Made by a program: the position numbers and the translations under genes
Origin: Gordonia neofelifaecis NRRL B-59395
GTDB taxonomy: Bacteria > Actinomycetota > Actinomycetes > Mycobacteriales > Mycobacteriaceae
Assembly: GCF_000192435.1 (NCBI RefSeq)
Contig: NZ_AEUD01000002.1
Span: 310,001-374,000, forward strand
DNA: 64,000 bases
Reading direction: 5' to 3'
Shown: piece by piece, positions 8,773-17,585 of the stretch
Layout: each line of letters opens with the position of its first letter
Position numbering within the stretch: the first letter of the stretch is position 1
The notes under the pieces: generated by a model
Told to the model about the DNA's origin: nothing
The model's input: only the letters and a program-made list of their open reading frames with translations
The model's database searches: none

Positions 8773-10049
8773 GGAGCGGTCCCTTCGGGGTCGGTCTCGC
8801 GCCAGTCACGCGGGAGGAGAGCGTCGAGGAGGTCGTCGACGACGACGGCGCCCAGGAGGTGGTCGGCTTCGTCGATCACCGGAGCGCACACCAGATTGTA
8901 GGTGGCGAAGAAGCGGGTCATCTTCTCCAGCGAGTCGTCGGCCATCAGACGCGGCATCTCGGTGTCCAGGATGCCGCCGACCAGGTTGGCCGGCGGTTCG
9001 CGCAGCAACGCCTGCGTGTGGACCGCACCGAGGAACTTGCCGGTCGGCGTGTTGGTCGGCGGCCGGACGACGAACACCATGCTCGCCGACGCCGAGTTCA
9101 CGTCCGGGTCGCGGACGCGGGCGAGCGCCTCCGAGACGGTGGCGTTCGCCGTGACGATGAGCGGTTCCGGAGTCATGACGCCGCCGGCGGTGTCGGGGGA
9201 GTGCAGCAGCAGTCGGCGGACGGACTCCGAGTCCTCGGGGTCCATGCGGGACAGGAAGGCCTCCGCCTCGGCCTGCGGAAGCTCGCCCATCAGGTCGGCC
9301 ACATCGTCGGGGTCCATCGCCTCCAGCACGTCGGCGGCGCGGTCGGGCTCCATGCTGCCCAGGATGGCCGTCTGATCGTCGGTCGGCATCTCCTGGAGGA
9401 CGTCGGCCAGCCGCTCGTTGTCGAGGGCGCCGGCGATCTCGTTCCGGCGCTTGACCGGCAGCTCGCGGAGTGCGTTCGCGACGTCCGGCGCGCGCATGTC
9501 CTCGAACTGGGCCAGGGCCATCTCGACGCCCTGTCCGGGCCGCGACAGTTCGAGCCGGTTCATGCCGAGCACATGTCGCCATTGCACGACGATGGTCTCG
9601 CCGCGCCTGCGCAGTCCCTTGCGCGTGGTGCGCAGCGCGACGCGGCTGACCATCCAGTCGCGCGTCCGGTTCTGTTCGATCGCCAGGTCGACGACGGTCA
9701 GGTCGACGTCGTGCAACTCGGGGTAGTCGGGGTCGTCGATCCGCACCCGCGTGTCGAGGATCTGGCCCACCGCGAGCGCCTCGTTCGGCCGGACCCGCAG
9801 TTTGCGCAGGTTCACGTGGCCGGTGGTCAGCGTCACTGCATCCGGCTCGATGCTGGTCACGCGCAGCATCGGCACGAAGATCCGCCTGCGGGTGGTCAAC
9901 TCGACTGCGAGACCGAGAGCGCGAGGCTGCTTGCCCGGCATGTGCATCGACACGACGACGTCGCGGACCCGGCCGATCGATTCACCGTCGGGGCCGAGGA
10001 CGGCGAGGCCGACTAGTCTGGCGACAAAGACCTTGAGGGCGGGCGTCAT
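8769..10049 (-). CDS. Soluble MgtE-N/CBS regulatory protein with PRC-barrel-like N-terminus (Rv1232c-like)
   Basis: 426 residues in three visible parts. An N-terminal PRC-barrel-like region (about 1-125) is followed by an MgtE_N superhelix of short repeats (about 175-275, e.g. ADVLQEMPTDDQTAILGSME and AADVLEAMDPDDVADLMGEL) and a pair of CBS motifs (about 285-415). In MgtE channels the last two parts sense intracellular Mg2+, but the membrane channel domain is absent here. The protein probably senses divalent metal or nucleotide and acts on a partner, for which the overlapping DUF1003 gene is the best candidate. A TAGGCT box lies 6 nt before ATG 10049. Confidence 0.8.
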   Translation of the reverse strand: MTPALKVFVARLVGLAVLGPDGESIGRVRDVVVSMHMPGKQPRALGLAVELTTRRRIFVPMLRVTSIEPDAVTLTTGHVNLRKLRVRPNEALAVGQILDTRVRIDDPDYPELHDVDLTVVDLAIEQNRTRDWMVSRVALRTTRKGLRRRGETIVVQWRHVLGMNRLELSRPGQGVEMALAQFEDMRAPDVANALRELPVKRRNEIAGALDNERLADVLQEMPTDDQTAILGSMEPDRAADVLEAMDPDDVADLMGELPQAEAEAFLSRMDPEDSESVRRLLLHSPDTAGGVMTPEPLIVTANATVSEALARVRDPDVNSASASMVFVVRPPTNTPTGKFLGAVHTQALLREPPANLVGGILDTEMPRLMADDSLEKMTRFFATYNLVCAPVIDEADHLLGAVVVDDLLDALLPRDWRETDPEGTAP

Positions 10050-10086
10050 GCGTCAAGCCTAAAGTGATCCGAGCTCAGGAGCCGAA

Positions 10087-10563
10087 GTGACGAACCCAAT
10101 GCGACCGATGCCGGGCTTGCCGACGCCCCCGAAGGGCTGGCCGGTCGGGTCCTACGACACCTACGCGCAGGCGCAGCGCGCCGTGGACTACCTGTCCGAC
10201 AACGAGTTCCAGGTCGACAATCTGACGATCGTCGGCGTCGACCTGATGCAGGTCGAGAAGGTGCTCGGCAGGCTCACCTGGGGCAAGGTGGTCGCAGGCG
10301 GCATCGGCTCGGGCGCCTGGCTCGGCCTGTTCTTCGGCGCGCTGGTCTCGCTGGTCGTCGGCACCTCCTGGACGCCGATCCTGTTCGGCGTCATCGCCGG
10401 CATGGTGTTCGGCCTGATCAGTGCGGCGATCCCGTACGCCGCCACGCGCGGTCAGCGTGACTTCACCTCGACCATGCAGCTCGTCGCCGGCCGGTACGAC
10501 GTCCTCTGTGATCCGCGCACTGCGGAACAGGCGCGAGACATGCTGGCCAAACTGGCCCTGTAG
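10087..10563 (+). CDS. General stress protein 17M-like small membrane protein (Rv1234-like)
   Basis: A 158-residue protein. The first ~65 residues resemble the general stress protein 17M-type N-terminal fold (GSYDTYAQAQRAVDYLSDN, then FQVDNLTIVGVDL). Two membrane helices follow at about 70-95 and 97-118, then a soluble tail. It starts at GTG 10087 behind AGGAG at 10077-10081. It is divergent from the MgtE-N gene across 37 bp. Its molecular role is unknown; stress relevance is inferred from the family name only. Confidence 0.72.
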   Translation: MTNPMRPMPGLPTPPKGWPVGSYDTYAQAQRAVDYLSDNEFQVDNLTIVGVDLMQVEKVLGRLTWGKVVAGGIGSGAWLGLFFGALVSLVVGTSWTPILFGVIAGMVFGLISAAIPYAATRGQRDFTSTMQLVAGRYDVLCDPRTAEQARDMLAKLAL

Positions 10564-10723
10564 ACCTCGCGGACCCGCGGCGAAGTCGGTCGCGGTGCGA
10601 ACTCTGGCGCGCCGTGGGGTCATCGTGTGCGCTATGTCACCTGTCGTGGGATAACCTAAGCCCCGCATCGGCTTTCACAGCTGATTCTTAGACGAGGCCG
10701 ACAGGCAGGAGGCTGGCAGCGAG
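10564..10723 (+). promoter_or_regulatory. lpqY upstream region
   Basis: This is the 160-bp leader of the trehalose-import operon. A TAACCT -10-like box at 10652-10657 has no good -35 element. AGGAGG at 10707-10712 precedes ATG 10724 with a rather long 11-nt spacing. I see no clear operator palindrome. Confidence 0.3.
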
Positions 10724-12181
10724 ATGAGCAAGGGTAGATCCGCGCCGAGGACACGATCGCTCGTCCGGCGGCTGTCGGCGGCGGCGTTGGCGGCGGCGGT
10801 CGTCGCGCCGATGCTGGCCAGCTGTTCGAACGGCTACGAGCAGGGCGTTCTGAACATCTATGCGCCGGCGGACGGCTTCGACTACATCAAGCAGTTCGCA
10901 CAGACATGCAGCGACGAGTCCGGCGGCCGATACAAGCTGCAGGCCAACGTGCTGCCGAAGGGGGCGGACGACCAGCGTCTGCAGTTGGCGCGGCGGCTCG
11001 CCGGCAACGATCACACGCTCGACCTCATGGCCATGGACGTGGTCTGGACCGCGGAGTTCGCCAACGCGGGCTGGATGGTCCCGGTTCCGGAGGACACCGC
11101 CGCGGAGATCGAGAGGACGAACCTCGCGGGTCCGGTGGCCAGCGCCATGTGGCAGCGGCCCGACGACCCGTCCAAGCGGCTGTACGCGACGCCGCTGTGG
11201 ACCAACACGCAGTTGCTCTGGTACCGCCCCGACCTGTCGAAGGAGATGCTCGGCACGCGGAAGGCGCCCACCACGTGGGACCGCATGCTGGCCGAGACGC
11301 AGATCATCAGGAAGCAGGGCGGACCCAGCTGGATCATGGTCCAGGCCAAGCAGTATGAGGGTCTGATGGTGTGGTTCAACTCGCTGCTGGCGAGTGCGGG
11401 CGGCTCGGTGCTGGACCCGAACGATCCGTCGAAGGTGACCCTCAACGACACTCCGGCGCACCGTGCGTCCACACTCAAGGCGCTGCAGGTGATGAAGGCC
11501 GTCGCGACCGCTCCCGGCCACGATCCGTCCATCACGCAGTCGGACGAGGGCACGGCGCGACTCGGCATGGAGACCGGCAAGGCCGCGTTCGAGATCAACT
11601 GGCCGTTCGTGTGGGCATCGGCCCGCACCAACGGAGCCACCGGCGACGTCGCCTTCCTTCAGGACGTTCTGGCGCCCTACAAGGACATGCTCACCGACGA
11701 GGAGAACCCGCCGACCGACGCGCAGCTGGCGCCGATCAACGTCAAGATGCGCAAGCGATTCGACTTCGCACTCTTCCCCGGCGTGTTCCCGGACAAGCCG
11801 GCGAAATCGACACTCGGCGGGCTCAACCTCGCCGTCGCGTCCACCTCGCAGCAGCCGGAGCTGGCTGCGGAGGCGGCGAAGTGCATGACCGGTGAGCAGG
11901 CGCAGAAGGTCTATGCGATCTCCGGCGGCACCCCGCCGACCATCGAGGCGATCTACGACGACAAGGACTTCAAGCTGGCCTATCCGATGGGCGACGACAT
12001 CCGCACCCAGCTGGAGGCGGATCATGCGGCGATCCGGCCCGCGTCGCCGCAGTACCAGGCGATCTCGACGCTGGTGACCGCCACACTGGCACCGGTCGGC
12101 GCCTGGGACCCGGCACAGATGGTCGACGATCTGGCCGACCAGGTGCAGAAGGCGATCGACGGCGAGGGGATCATCCCGTGA
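10724..12181 (+). CDS. lpqY: Trehalose ABC transporter substrate-binding lipoprotein LpqY
   Basis: A 485-residue solute-binding protein with a lipoprotein signal: basic start (RSLVRR), hydrophobic core and lipobox LASC with the lipidated cysteine at position 34. The body is of the family 1 extracellular sugar-binding type. It opens the lpqY-sugA-sugB-sugC set, overlapping sugA by 4 bp. In mycobacteria this system takes back trehalose released during mycolate transfer by antigen 85. The same recycling role is inferred here, from gene order rather than from visible binding residues. Confidence 0.9.
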   Translation: MSKGRSAPRTRSLVRRLSAAALAAAVVAPMLASCSNGYEQGVLNIYAPADGFDYIKQFAQTCSDESGGRYKLQANVLPKGADDQRLQLARRLAGNDHTLDLMAMDVVWTAEFANAGWMVPVPEDTAAEIERTNLAGPVASAMWQRPDDPSKRLYATPLWTNTQLLWYRPDLSKEMLGTRKAPTTWDRMLAETQIIRKQGGPSWIMVQAKQYEGLMVWFNSLLASAGGSVLDPNDPSKVTLNDTPAHRASTLKALQVMKAVATAPGHDPSITQSDEGTARLGMETGKAAFEINWPFVWASARTNGATGDVAFLQDVLAPYKDMLTDEENPPTDAQLAPINVKMRKRFDFALFPGVFPDKPAKSTLGGLNLAVASTSQQPELAAEAAKCMTGEQAQKVYAISGGTPPTIEAIYDDKDFKLAYPMGDDIRTQLEADHAAIRPASPQYQAISTLVTATLAPVGAWDPAQMVDDLADQVQKAIDGEGIIP

Positions 12182-13479
12182 CCGACGGTAAGAACGACGA
12201 CGGCATGAACGACGACGGCATGAACGACGACCAGAGCCCGCCGGAGTCCGGTGCCGGTTGGGGGCTGAATCCCAACTCGCCGATGCCGGACAGCACTCCG
12301 GGCAAGCACATGCGACCCGAGGACAACGCGGCTGCGGAGTCCGACGACGTCCCGGCCTCCGACGGCGCGCCCTCGGTGCATTCGGACGTCTGGGTCGCGC
12401 CCCCGACACCCGTGACCGGCCCGCCCGTCGAGCCGGCACGGCCGACGGAACCGATGACTCAGCAGCCGCCGGTGCCCGTGGGCGCCGCGTCGGCCGCCGC
12501 CTCGCAGTCCGCACCTCGCAGCGACCACGGAGGTCCGATGACCGAGATCCTCGACACCGGTCCCACACCCGCCCAGGCGGACGGACCCGGACGCAAGGCC
12601 ACCGGCCGCAAGTCGTCGGAGCGCAAGCTGGCGTACTGGCTGATCGCGCCCGCCGCGATCGTGATGGCCCTGGTGACCGGTTACCCGATCGTCTACGCGT
12701 TCTGGCTGTCGCTGAACAAGGCGACGCTTACCGCTCCGGACGACCAGCAGTTCATCTGGTTCTCGAATTACGCCACCGTGCTCAGCGACGGGTACTGGTG
12801 GTCGGCGCTGGGCGTGACGGTGTTCATCACCCTGGTCTCGGTGCTCATCGAACTCGTGCTCGGCATGGCCATCGCCCTGGTGATGCATCGGACGATCTTC
12901 GGTCGGGGAACCGTTCGCACCGTGGTGCTGATTCCCTACGGCATCGTGACCGTGGCCGCGGCGTTCTCCTGGTACTACGCGTGGACACCCGGCACCGGCT
13001 ACCTGGCGAACCTCCTGCCGGACGGATCGGCACCGCTGACCCAGCAGTGGCCGTCGTTGTTCATCATCATCCTCGCCGAAGTCTGGAAGACGACGCCGTT
13101 CATGGCGCTGCTGCTGCTCGCCGGTCTCGCGCTGGTGCCCGACGACCTGCTGAAGGCCGCGCAGCTCGACGGAGCCGGTGCGTGGACGCGGCTGTTCCGG
13201 ATCATCCTGCCGCTGATGAAGCCCGCCATCCTGGTGGCCCTGCTGTTCCGTACGCTCGACGCGTTCCGGATCTTCGACAACATCTACGTCCTGACCGCGG
13301 GCTCCAACGGGACGGGGTCGGTGTCGATGCTCGGCTACGACAACCTGTTCAAGGCGTTCAACCTCGGTGTCGGATCGGCGATCAGCATTCTGATCTTCGT
13401 GTGCGTCGCGATCATCGCGTTCGTGTTCATCAAGGGGTTCGGCGCCGCGGCGCCCGGCTCCGACGACGAGGGGAGGTGA
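12178..13479 (+). CDS. sugA: Trehalose ABC transporter permease SugA with long disordered N-terminus
   Basis: A 433-residue MalF-type permease. The conserved part begins near residue 148 (KLAYWLIAPAAIVMALV) and contains six membrane helices and the EAA loop (LLKAAQLDGAGAWTRLFRIILPLM, about 325-350) that docks on the ATPase SugC. About 140 residues before it are acidic and Pro/Ala-rich with no visible fold, and begin with a small repeat (NDDGM twice). SugA of M. tuberculosis is only about 307 residues, so this extension is unusual. GTG 12178 overlaps the lpqY stop (GTGA); ATGs at 12205 and 12220 are alternative starts that keep most of the extension. Confidence 0.88.
   Translation: MTDGKNDDGMNDDGMNDDQSPPESGAGWGLNPNSPMPDSTPGKHMRPEDNAAAESDDVPASDGAPSVHSDVWVAPPTPVTGPPVEPARPTEPMTQQPPVPVGAASAAASQSAPRSDHGGPMTEILDTGPTPAQADGPGRKATGRKSSERKLAYWLIAPAAIVMALVTGYPIVYAFWLSLNKATLTAPDDQQFIWFSNYATVLSDGYWWSALGVTVFITLVSVLIELVLGMAIALVMHRTIFGRGTVRTVVLIPYGIVTVAAAFSWYYAWTPGTGYLANLLPDGSAPLTQQWPSLFIIILAEVWKTTPFMALLLLAGLALVPDDLLKAAQLDGAGAWTRLFRIILPLMKPAILVALLFRTLDAFRIFDNIYVLTAGSNGTGSVSMLGYDNLFKAFNLGVGSAISILIFVCVAIIAFVFIKGFGAAAPGSDDEGR
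12196..12225 (+). repeat. Two tandem 15-bp repeats in the 5' end of sugA
   Basis: GACGACGGCATGAAC occurs twice head to tail and encodes DDGMN-DDGMN. The unit is in frame, so copy changes would lengthen or shorten the disordered SugA N-terminus without a frameshift. Confidence 0.9.
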
Positions 13480-13485
13480 CCACTG

Positions 13486-14316
13486 ATGAACGCGAACCTT
13501 CGTCGTAAAGTCGGGTGGACCGTCGCCAATGTCCTGGTGGTGCTCTATGCGATCATCCCGCTCTGGTGGATCATCAGCCTGTCGTTCAAGCCGCCCGGGA
13601 GCGTCACCGACGGCAGCTTCATCCCGAAGCAGTGGACCTTCGAGAACTACAAGGGCATCTTCGACACGAGCCTGTTCACGTCCGCGCTGATCAACTCGAT
13701 CGGCATCGGGCTCATCACCACGGTGATCGCCGTGGTCCTTGGCACGATGGCCGCCTACGCGGTCGCGCGCCTCGAATTCCGCGGCAAGAAGGTGCTGATC
13801 GGCGCCGCGCTGCTGATCGCGATGTTCCCGCAGATCTCGCTCGTCACCCCGCTGTTCAACATCGAGCGACGCCTCGGTCTGTTCGACACCTGGCTCGGGC
13901 TGATCCTGCCGTACGTGGCCTTCGCGCTGCCGCTGGCGATCTACACGCTGTCCGCGTTCTTCCGGGAGATCCCGTGGGATCTGGAGAAGGCGGCGCAGAT
14001 GGACGGCGCTACCCCGTCGCAGGCGTTCCGGCGGGTGATCGTGCCGCTGGCCGCGCCGGGCGTGGTGACCGCGGCGATCCTGGTGTTCATCTTCGCCTGG
14101 AACGACCTGCTGCTGGCGTTGTCACTGACGTCGACCGAGAACGCGGAGACCGCGCCCGTCGCGATCTCGCAGTTCACCGGTAGCAGTCAGTTCGAGGAAC
14201 CCACCGGTGCGATCGCGGCAGCGGCCGTCGTCATCACCATTCCGATCATCATCTTCGTGCTCTTCTTCCAACGTCGTATCGTGGCCGGTCTGACCTCCGG
14301 CGCGGTGAAGGGATAA
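13486..14316 (+). CDS. sugB: Trehalose ABC transporter permease SugB
   Basis: A 276-residue MalG-type permease with six membrane segments. The cytoplasmic EAA motif is [22 protein letters not shown] (about residues 166-187), which contacts SugC. ATG 13486 lies 6 bp after sugA and is preceded by GGGAGG at 13471-13476. With SugA it forms the membrane channel for trehalose uptake. Confidence 0.9.
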   Translation: MNANLRRKVGWTVANVLVVLYAIIPLWWIISLSFKPPGSVTDGSFIPKQWTFENYKGIFDTSLFTSALINSIGIGLITTVIAVVLGTMAAYAVARLEFRGKKVLIGAALLIAMFPQISLVTPLFNIERRLGLFDTWLGLILPYVAFALPLAIYTLSAFFREIPWDLEKAAQMDGATPSQAFRRVIVPLAAPGVVTAAILVFIFAWNDLLLALSLTSTENAETAPVAISQFTGSSQFEEPTGAIAAAAVVITIPIIIFVLFFQRRIVAGLTSGAVKG

Positions 14317-14319
14317 CCC

Positions 14320-15489
14320 ATGGCCGACATCGTTCTGGAGAACGTCTCCAAGCAGTACCCGGACGGCTCGATGGCCGTGCACGAGGTGAACCTGAGTATC
14401 GCCGAGGGCGAGTTCGTCATTCTGGTCGGCCCGTCCGGCTGCGGAAAGTCGACGACGCTCAACATGATCGCGGGTCTGGAGGACATCACTTCGGGCGAGC
14501 TGCGCATCGGCGGCACGCGGATGAACGAGGTGGCTCCGAAGGACCGCGACATCGCGATGGTCTTTCAGAGCTACGCGCTGTACCCGCACATGTCCGTGCG
14601 GCAGAACATCGCGTTCCCGCTGACCCTGGCGAAGGTCGACAAGGCCGAGATCGAGCGGCGCGTGAACGACGCGGCCAAGATGCTCGATCTCACCGAGTAC
14701 CTCGATCGCAAGCCGGCGAACCTGTCGGGCGGTCAGCGGCAGCGCGTCGCGATGGGCCGCGCGATCGTGCGGACGCCGAACGCCTTCCTGATGGACGAGC
14801 CGCTGTCGAACCTGGACGCGAAACTCCGCGTCCAGATGCGAACCGAGATCGCATCGCTGCAGGCGCGACTGGGCACGACCACCGTGTACGTGACGCACGA
14901 CCAGACCGAGGCGATGACCCTCGGCGACCGCGTCGTCGTGATGCGGTCCGGCTACGTCCAGCAGGTGGGTGCGCCACAGGAGCTGTACGACCGTCCGGCG
15001 AACCTCTTCGTCGCGGGCTTCATCGGCTCTCCGTCGATGAACTTCATCCCGGGCAGGCTCACCGCGAGCGGTGTGGACACGTCGATCGGGCACATCGATT
15101 TCGCCGACTACAACGACATCACCGGCCGGGCGCGGGCCGCGGGCTGCAACGGCGAGGTGCTGCTCGGCATCCGTCCCGAGCACCTGGTGGACGCCGCGCT
15201 GACCCATGAGGCCGAGCTGGCGGGCTTCCTGTCGTTCCCGATCACCGTCGACCTGGTCGAGTCGATGGGTTCCGATAAGTACGTCTATTTCGGCTGGGAT
15301 GCGCCCGATGCGGCGAACCGGGTGCTGTCGGAGCTCGCCGAGGATCTCGGCTCGACGACCGCGGGTGGTCAGAAGGTCGCGCGTCTGGCGCCGTACACGC
15401 AGGCGCGACGCGGCGAGCGTCTCACCCTCGCGCTGAATCCGGATCGCCTGCACGTCTTCGACACCGCGAGTGGCGTCTCGCTGCGCTAG
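14320..15489 (+). CDS. sugC: Trehalose ABC transporter ATPase SugC
   Basis: A 389-residue MalK/UgpC-type ATPase. Walker A is GPSGCGKST at 37-45, the signature is [14 protein letters not shown] near 135, Walker B is [16 protein letters not shown] near 155, and the switch histidine is in VTHDQTEAM. The C-terminal ~150 residues are the TOBE/OB regulatory domain. Its 4-bp spacing from sugB and the strong hairpin 22 bp after the stop mark it as the last gene of the lpqY-sugABC operon. Confidence 0.92.
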   Translation: MADIVLENVSKQYPDGSMAVHEVNLSIAEGEFVILVGPSGCGKSTTLNMIAGLEDITSGELRIGGTRMNEVAPKDRDIAMVFQSYALYPHMSVRQNIAFPLTLAKVDKAEIERRVNDAAKMLDLTEYLDRKPANLSGGQRQRVAMGRAIVRTPNAFLMDEPLSNLDAKLRVQMRTEIASLQARLGTTTVYVTHDQTEAMTLGDRVVVMRSGYVQQVGAPQELYDRPANLFVAGFIGSPSMNFIPGRLTASGVDTSIGHIDFADYNDITGRARAAGCNGEVLLGIRPEHLVDAALTHEAELAGFLSFPITVDLVESMGSDKYVYFGWDAPDAANRVLSELAEDLGSTTAGGQKVARLAPYTQARRGERLTLALNPDRLHVFDTASGVSLR

Positions 15490-15511
15490 TACGCCGGCAG
15501 ACAGTCACGAC

Positions 15512-15562
15512 GACAGCACTGTCGTTCGGTGCCACCGGGTGACACCGAACGACAGTGCTGTC
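15512..15562 (+). terminator. Perfect 20-bp hairpin after sugC
   Basis: GACAGCACTGTCGTTCGGTG at 15512-15531 is exactly complementary to 15543-15562, with an 11-nt loop. It lies directly after the sugC stop and just before the SUFU-like gene, so it probably ends the trehalose operon. It lacks a long T run (TTGTGCTT follows), as is common in actinobacteria. Confidence 0.7.
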
Positions 15563-15580
15563 TTGTGCTTGACTGGTCCG

Positions 15581-16156
15581 ATGAGCTCAGTCGGCGACAA
15601 GGTGGTCGCGCATGTGTCCGCGGCGGTCGGAACGCAGCCGCAGCGCGCGTCGGTGACGTTCCTCGGCGTCGAGCCGATCGACGTGCTTCGCTTCGCCGAC
15701 GGTGACGACGTGGTGTACGCGACGGTCGGATGCGCCCGTCACCCGATGCACGATCCGTCCGACTTCGCGCCCGATCCGGTTCGCGGTCCGCGCGCCGAGG
15801 TCACCATGACGATGCGTGCGACGATGCCGTTGCCGGGACTGCACAAGTCGCTGGCGATGCTGGCCGCGGCGCCGGCGGTCGAAGGGCTGATCCTCGCAGA
15901 GGACTCCCTGGTCGATCTGCAGGAGCCGCTGTGGGCCGGTGCCATCTGCTCGGCGTTCCTGCTGACCGCCGACGACCGCTTCACCGATCTGCCGCTCGAC
16001 GACCCCGCCGATCCCGTCCGCTTCCTGCGCGCCGTGCCGATCACCGCGAACGAGGCCGCCTGGGTCCGGCTCAAGGGCGCGGACGAACTGCGCGCCGCAT
16101 GGACCGAAGCCGGCACGGACGTCACCGACCCGCGTCGCGCGGCGGTCGCGCCGTAG
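15581..16156 (+). CDS. Suppressor-of-fused (SUFU) domain protein
   Basis: A 191-residue protein with the bacterial SUFU domain pattern: a core RAEVTMTMRATMP, a hydrophobic middle, and the C-terminal VRFLRAVPITANEAAWVRLKGADEL block followed by an R-rich end. Bacterial members have no settled function; some accompany toxin-immunity loci, for which I see no sign here. ATG 15581 starts the conserved region; an upstream in-frame start would run through the preceding hairpin and is rejected. The gene is alone between the sugC terminator and convergent corA. Confidence 0.68.
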   Translation: MSSVGDKVVAHVSAAVGTQPQRASVTFLGVEPIDVLRFADGDDVVYATVGCARHPMHDPSDFAPDPVRGPRAEVTMTMRATMPLPGLHKSLAMLAAAPAVEGLILAEDSLVDLQEPLWAGAICSAFLLTADDRFTDLPLDDPADPVRFLRAVPITANEAAWVRLKGADELRAAWTEAGTDVTDPRRAAVAP

Positions 16157-16223
16157 TCGGCCGGGGCAGAGTTCTTCCACCGGATTAGCGGGCGCGGCCC
16201 CATCGTTGGTTACACGCCCCATT

Positions 16224-16339
16224 AGCGAGCGGAGCGAGTCGAAACCTGTGTCACGCGGGCTGGGTGTCCCGGGTTCGGATCGATTCTCGCCATGGTTTCG
16301 ACCGATTCTCGGCCTTCGGCCTCGTGAATCGGCTCAACC
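16224..16339 (+). repeat. MITE-like intergenic element, copy A
   Basis: The element has a left module AGCGAGCGGAGCGAGTCGAA (from 16224) and a right core of 46 bp at 16294-16339 that begins GGTTTCGACCGATTCTC and ends GGCTCAACC. The right core folds as CCGATTC...GGCC TTC GGCC...GAATCGG. The same core recurs at 56853-56898 and, inverted with one mismatch, at 56632-56677. In this copy the left end is degenerate (CATTAGC instead of GGTTGAGC). It fills most of the SUFU-corA gap. Confidence 0.75.
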
Positions 16340-16430
16340 CGCGACTCCGCCGCGCGGCTCAACCCGCGACTCCGCCGCGCGGCTCAACCCGCGGCTCCGC
16401 CGCGCGGCTCAACCCGCGGCTCCGCCGCGC
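16331..16430 (+). repeat. Four tandem 25-bp repeats at the 3' end of corA
   Basis: Four head-to-tail copies of a 25-bp unit, each starting GGCTCAACCCGCG and ending CCGCCGCGC, occupy 16331-16355, 16356-16380, 16381-16405 and 16406-16430. Units 1-2 have GACTCC and units 3-4 have GGCTCC. They continue from the right end of repeat copy A and stop 2 bp before the corA stop codon. Confidence 0.92.
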
Positions 16431-16432
16431 GC

Positions 16433-17539
16433 TCACAGCCAGTTGTACCGGTGGAAGATGCGCCAGAGAAGGAAGCAGACGGACAGCAGGATCAGCAGCA
16501 GGACCGGGTAGCTCCATTTGTTGTGGAGTTCGGGCATGTAGTCGAAGTTCATGCCGTAGATGCCCGCGACCGCGGTCGGGACCGCGGCGATGCCCGCCCA
16601 GGCGGAGATCTTTCGCATGTCGGTGTTCATCTGGGTGCTCACCTTGGTGGCCGCCGCGTTCAGCAGCGTGGTCAGGCGCTCGTCGTACTCGACGACCATC
16701 TCGTTCACCGCGGTCAGGTGGTCGGCGACGTCGCGGAAGTGCTTGCGGATCTCTTTGCCGTTGGGTGTCAGCGCGGCGGCTTCCAGGGTGCCGTTGGTGC
16801 CGGACAGCAGCGACAGCGGCGATCCGAGCGGATGGACCGCGCGGCGCAACTGGAGCACCTCGCGTTTGAACAGGTAGACGATGTCGATGTCGAGATCACG
16901 TGACGAGGCGGCGAACACGCGCTCCTCGAGATCGTCGACGTCGGACTCCATGTCGTCGACGACGTCGACGTACGAGTCGACCACCCGGTCGGCGACGGCG
17001 TGCACGACCGTCGCGGGACCGAGGCGCAGGTGATCGGGCTCGGCCTCCAGCCTGCTCCGGACTCCGGCGAGGTGGGTGTGATCACCGTGCCGGACGGTGA
17101 TGACGAAGTCGCGGCCGGCAAGGACCATGATCTCGCCGGTCTCGACGATGTCGTTAGCGACCTCGTCGTCGTCGTGATCGATGTACTTGACGGTCCGCAG
17201 CACCAGGAACATCGTGTCGTCGTACAGCTCGAGCTTCGGGCGCTGGTGGGCGTGGACCGCGTCTTCGACCATCAGCGGGTGGAGGCCGAAAGCCGCGGCG
17301 ACGTCGTTCATCTGCCGCTCGTCGGGCTGGTGCAGCCCGAGCCAGACGAAACCGCTGCCCGTCGCGCGGACGAACGCGAGCGCAGCACGGAAGTCCGGCG
17401 GCGTCGGCTGCCGGACGCCGTCGACGTAGACACCACAGTCCACCACGGCGCGAGCCACCGGCACCGGCGGCGGGGAGACGGCCGCCGCCTTCCCCTGGCC
17501 GCGGTTTCCGGGCTGCAGCATTCTCGGCATGGACGGCAC
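16433..17539 (-). CDS. corA: CorA family divalent cation channel
   Basis: A 368-residue CorA channel. A large acidic cytoplasmic domain with long helices (about 1-300) is followed by two C-terminal membrane helices carrying the YGMNFDYMPE selectivity motif near residue 330. It takes up Mg2+, possibly Co2+/Ni2+. GTG 17539 is chosen because a TAAGGT box at 17546-17551 (minus strand) lies 6 nt before it, fitting a leaderless mRNA; ATG 17530 is an alternative. It matches Rv1239c, which also follows sugABC. Confidence 0.92.
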   Translation of the reverse strand: MPSMPRMLQPGNRGQGKAAAVSPPPVPVARAVVDCGVYVDGVRQPTPPDFRAALAFVRATGSGFVWLGLHQPDERQMNDVAAAFGLHPLMVEDAVHAHQRPKLELYDDTMFLVLRTVKYIDHDDDEVANDIVETGEIMVLAGRDFVITVRHGDHTHLAGVRSRLEAEPDHLRLGPATVVHAVADRVVDSYVDVVDDMESDVDDLEERVFAASSRDLDIDIVYLFKREVLQLRRAVHPLGSPLSLLSGTNGTLEAAALTPNGKEIRKHFRDVADHLTAVNEMVVEYDERLTTLLNAAATKVSTQMNTDMRKISAWAGIAAVPTAVAGIYGMNFDYMPELHNKWSYPVLLLILLSVCFLLWRIFHRYNWL

Positions 17540-17573
17540 ACGTCGACCTTAGCGAGCCGCCGCGGCCCACGCT

Positions 17574-17579
17574 TACACT
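17574..17579 (+). promoter_or_regulatory. -10 box of marC, probably leaderless
   Basis: TACACT ends 6 nt before GTG 17586 with no Shine-Dalgarno between. The corA -10-like box (17546-17551, opposite strand) faces away, so the 46-bp corA-marC gap is a compact divergent promoter pair. Confidence 0.5.
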
Positions 17580-17585
17580 CAGTCC

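Noticed and set aside
16331-16430. Possible CRISPR array (four 25-bp units)
   Set aside because: Units are directly adjacent with no spacers and no cas genes are present; it is a plain tandem repeat.
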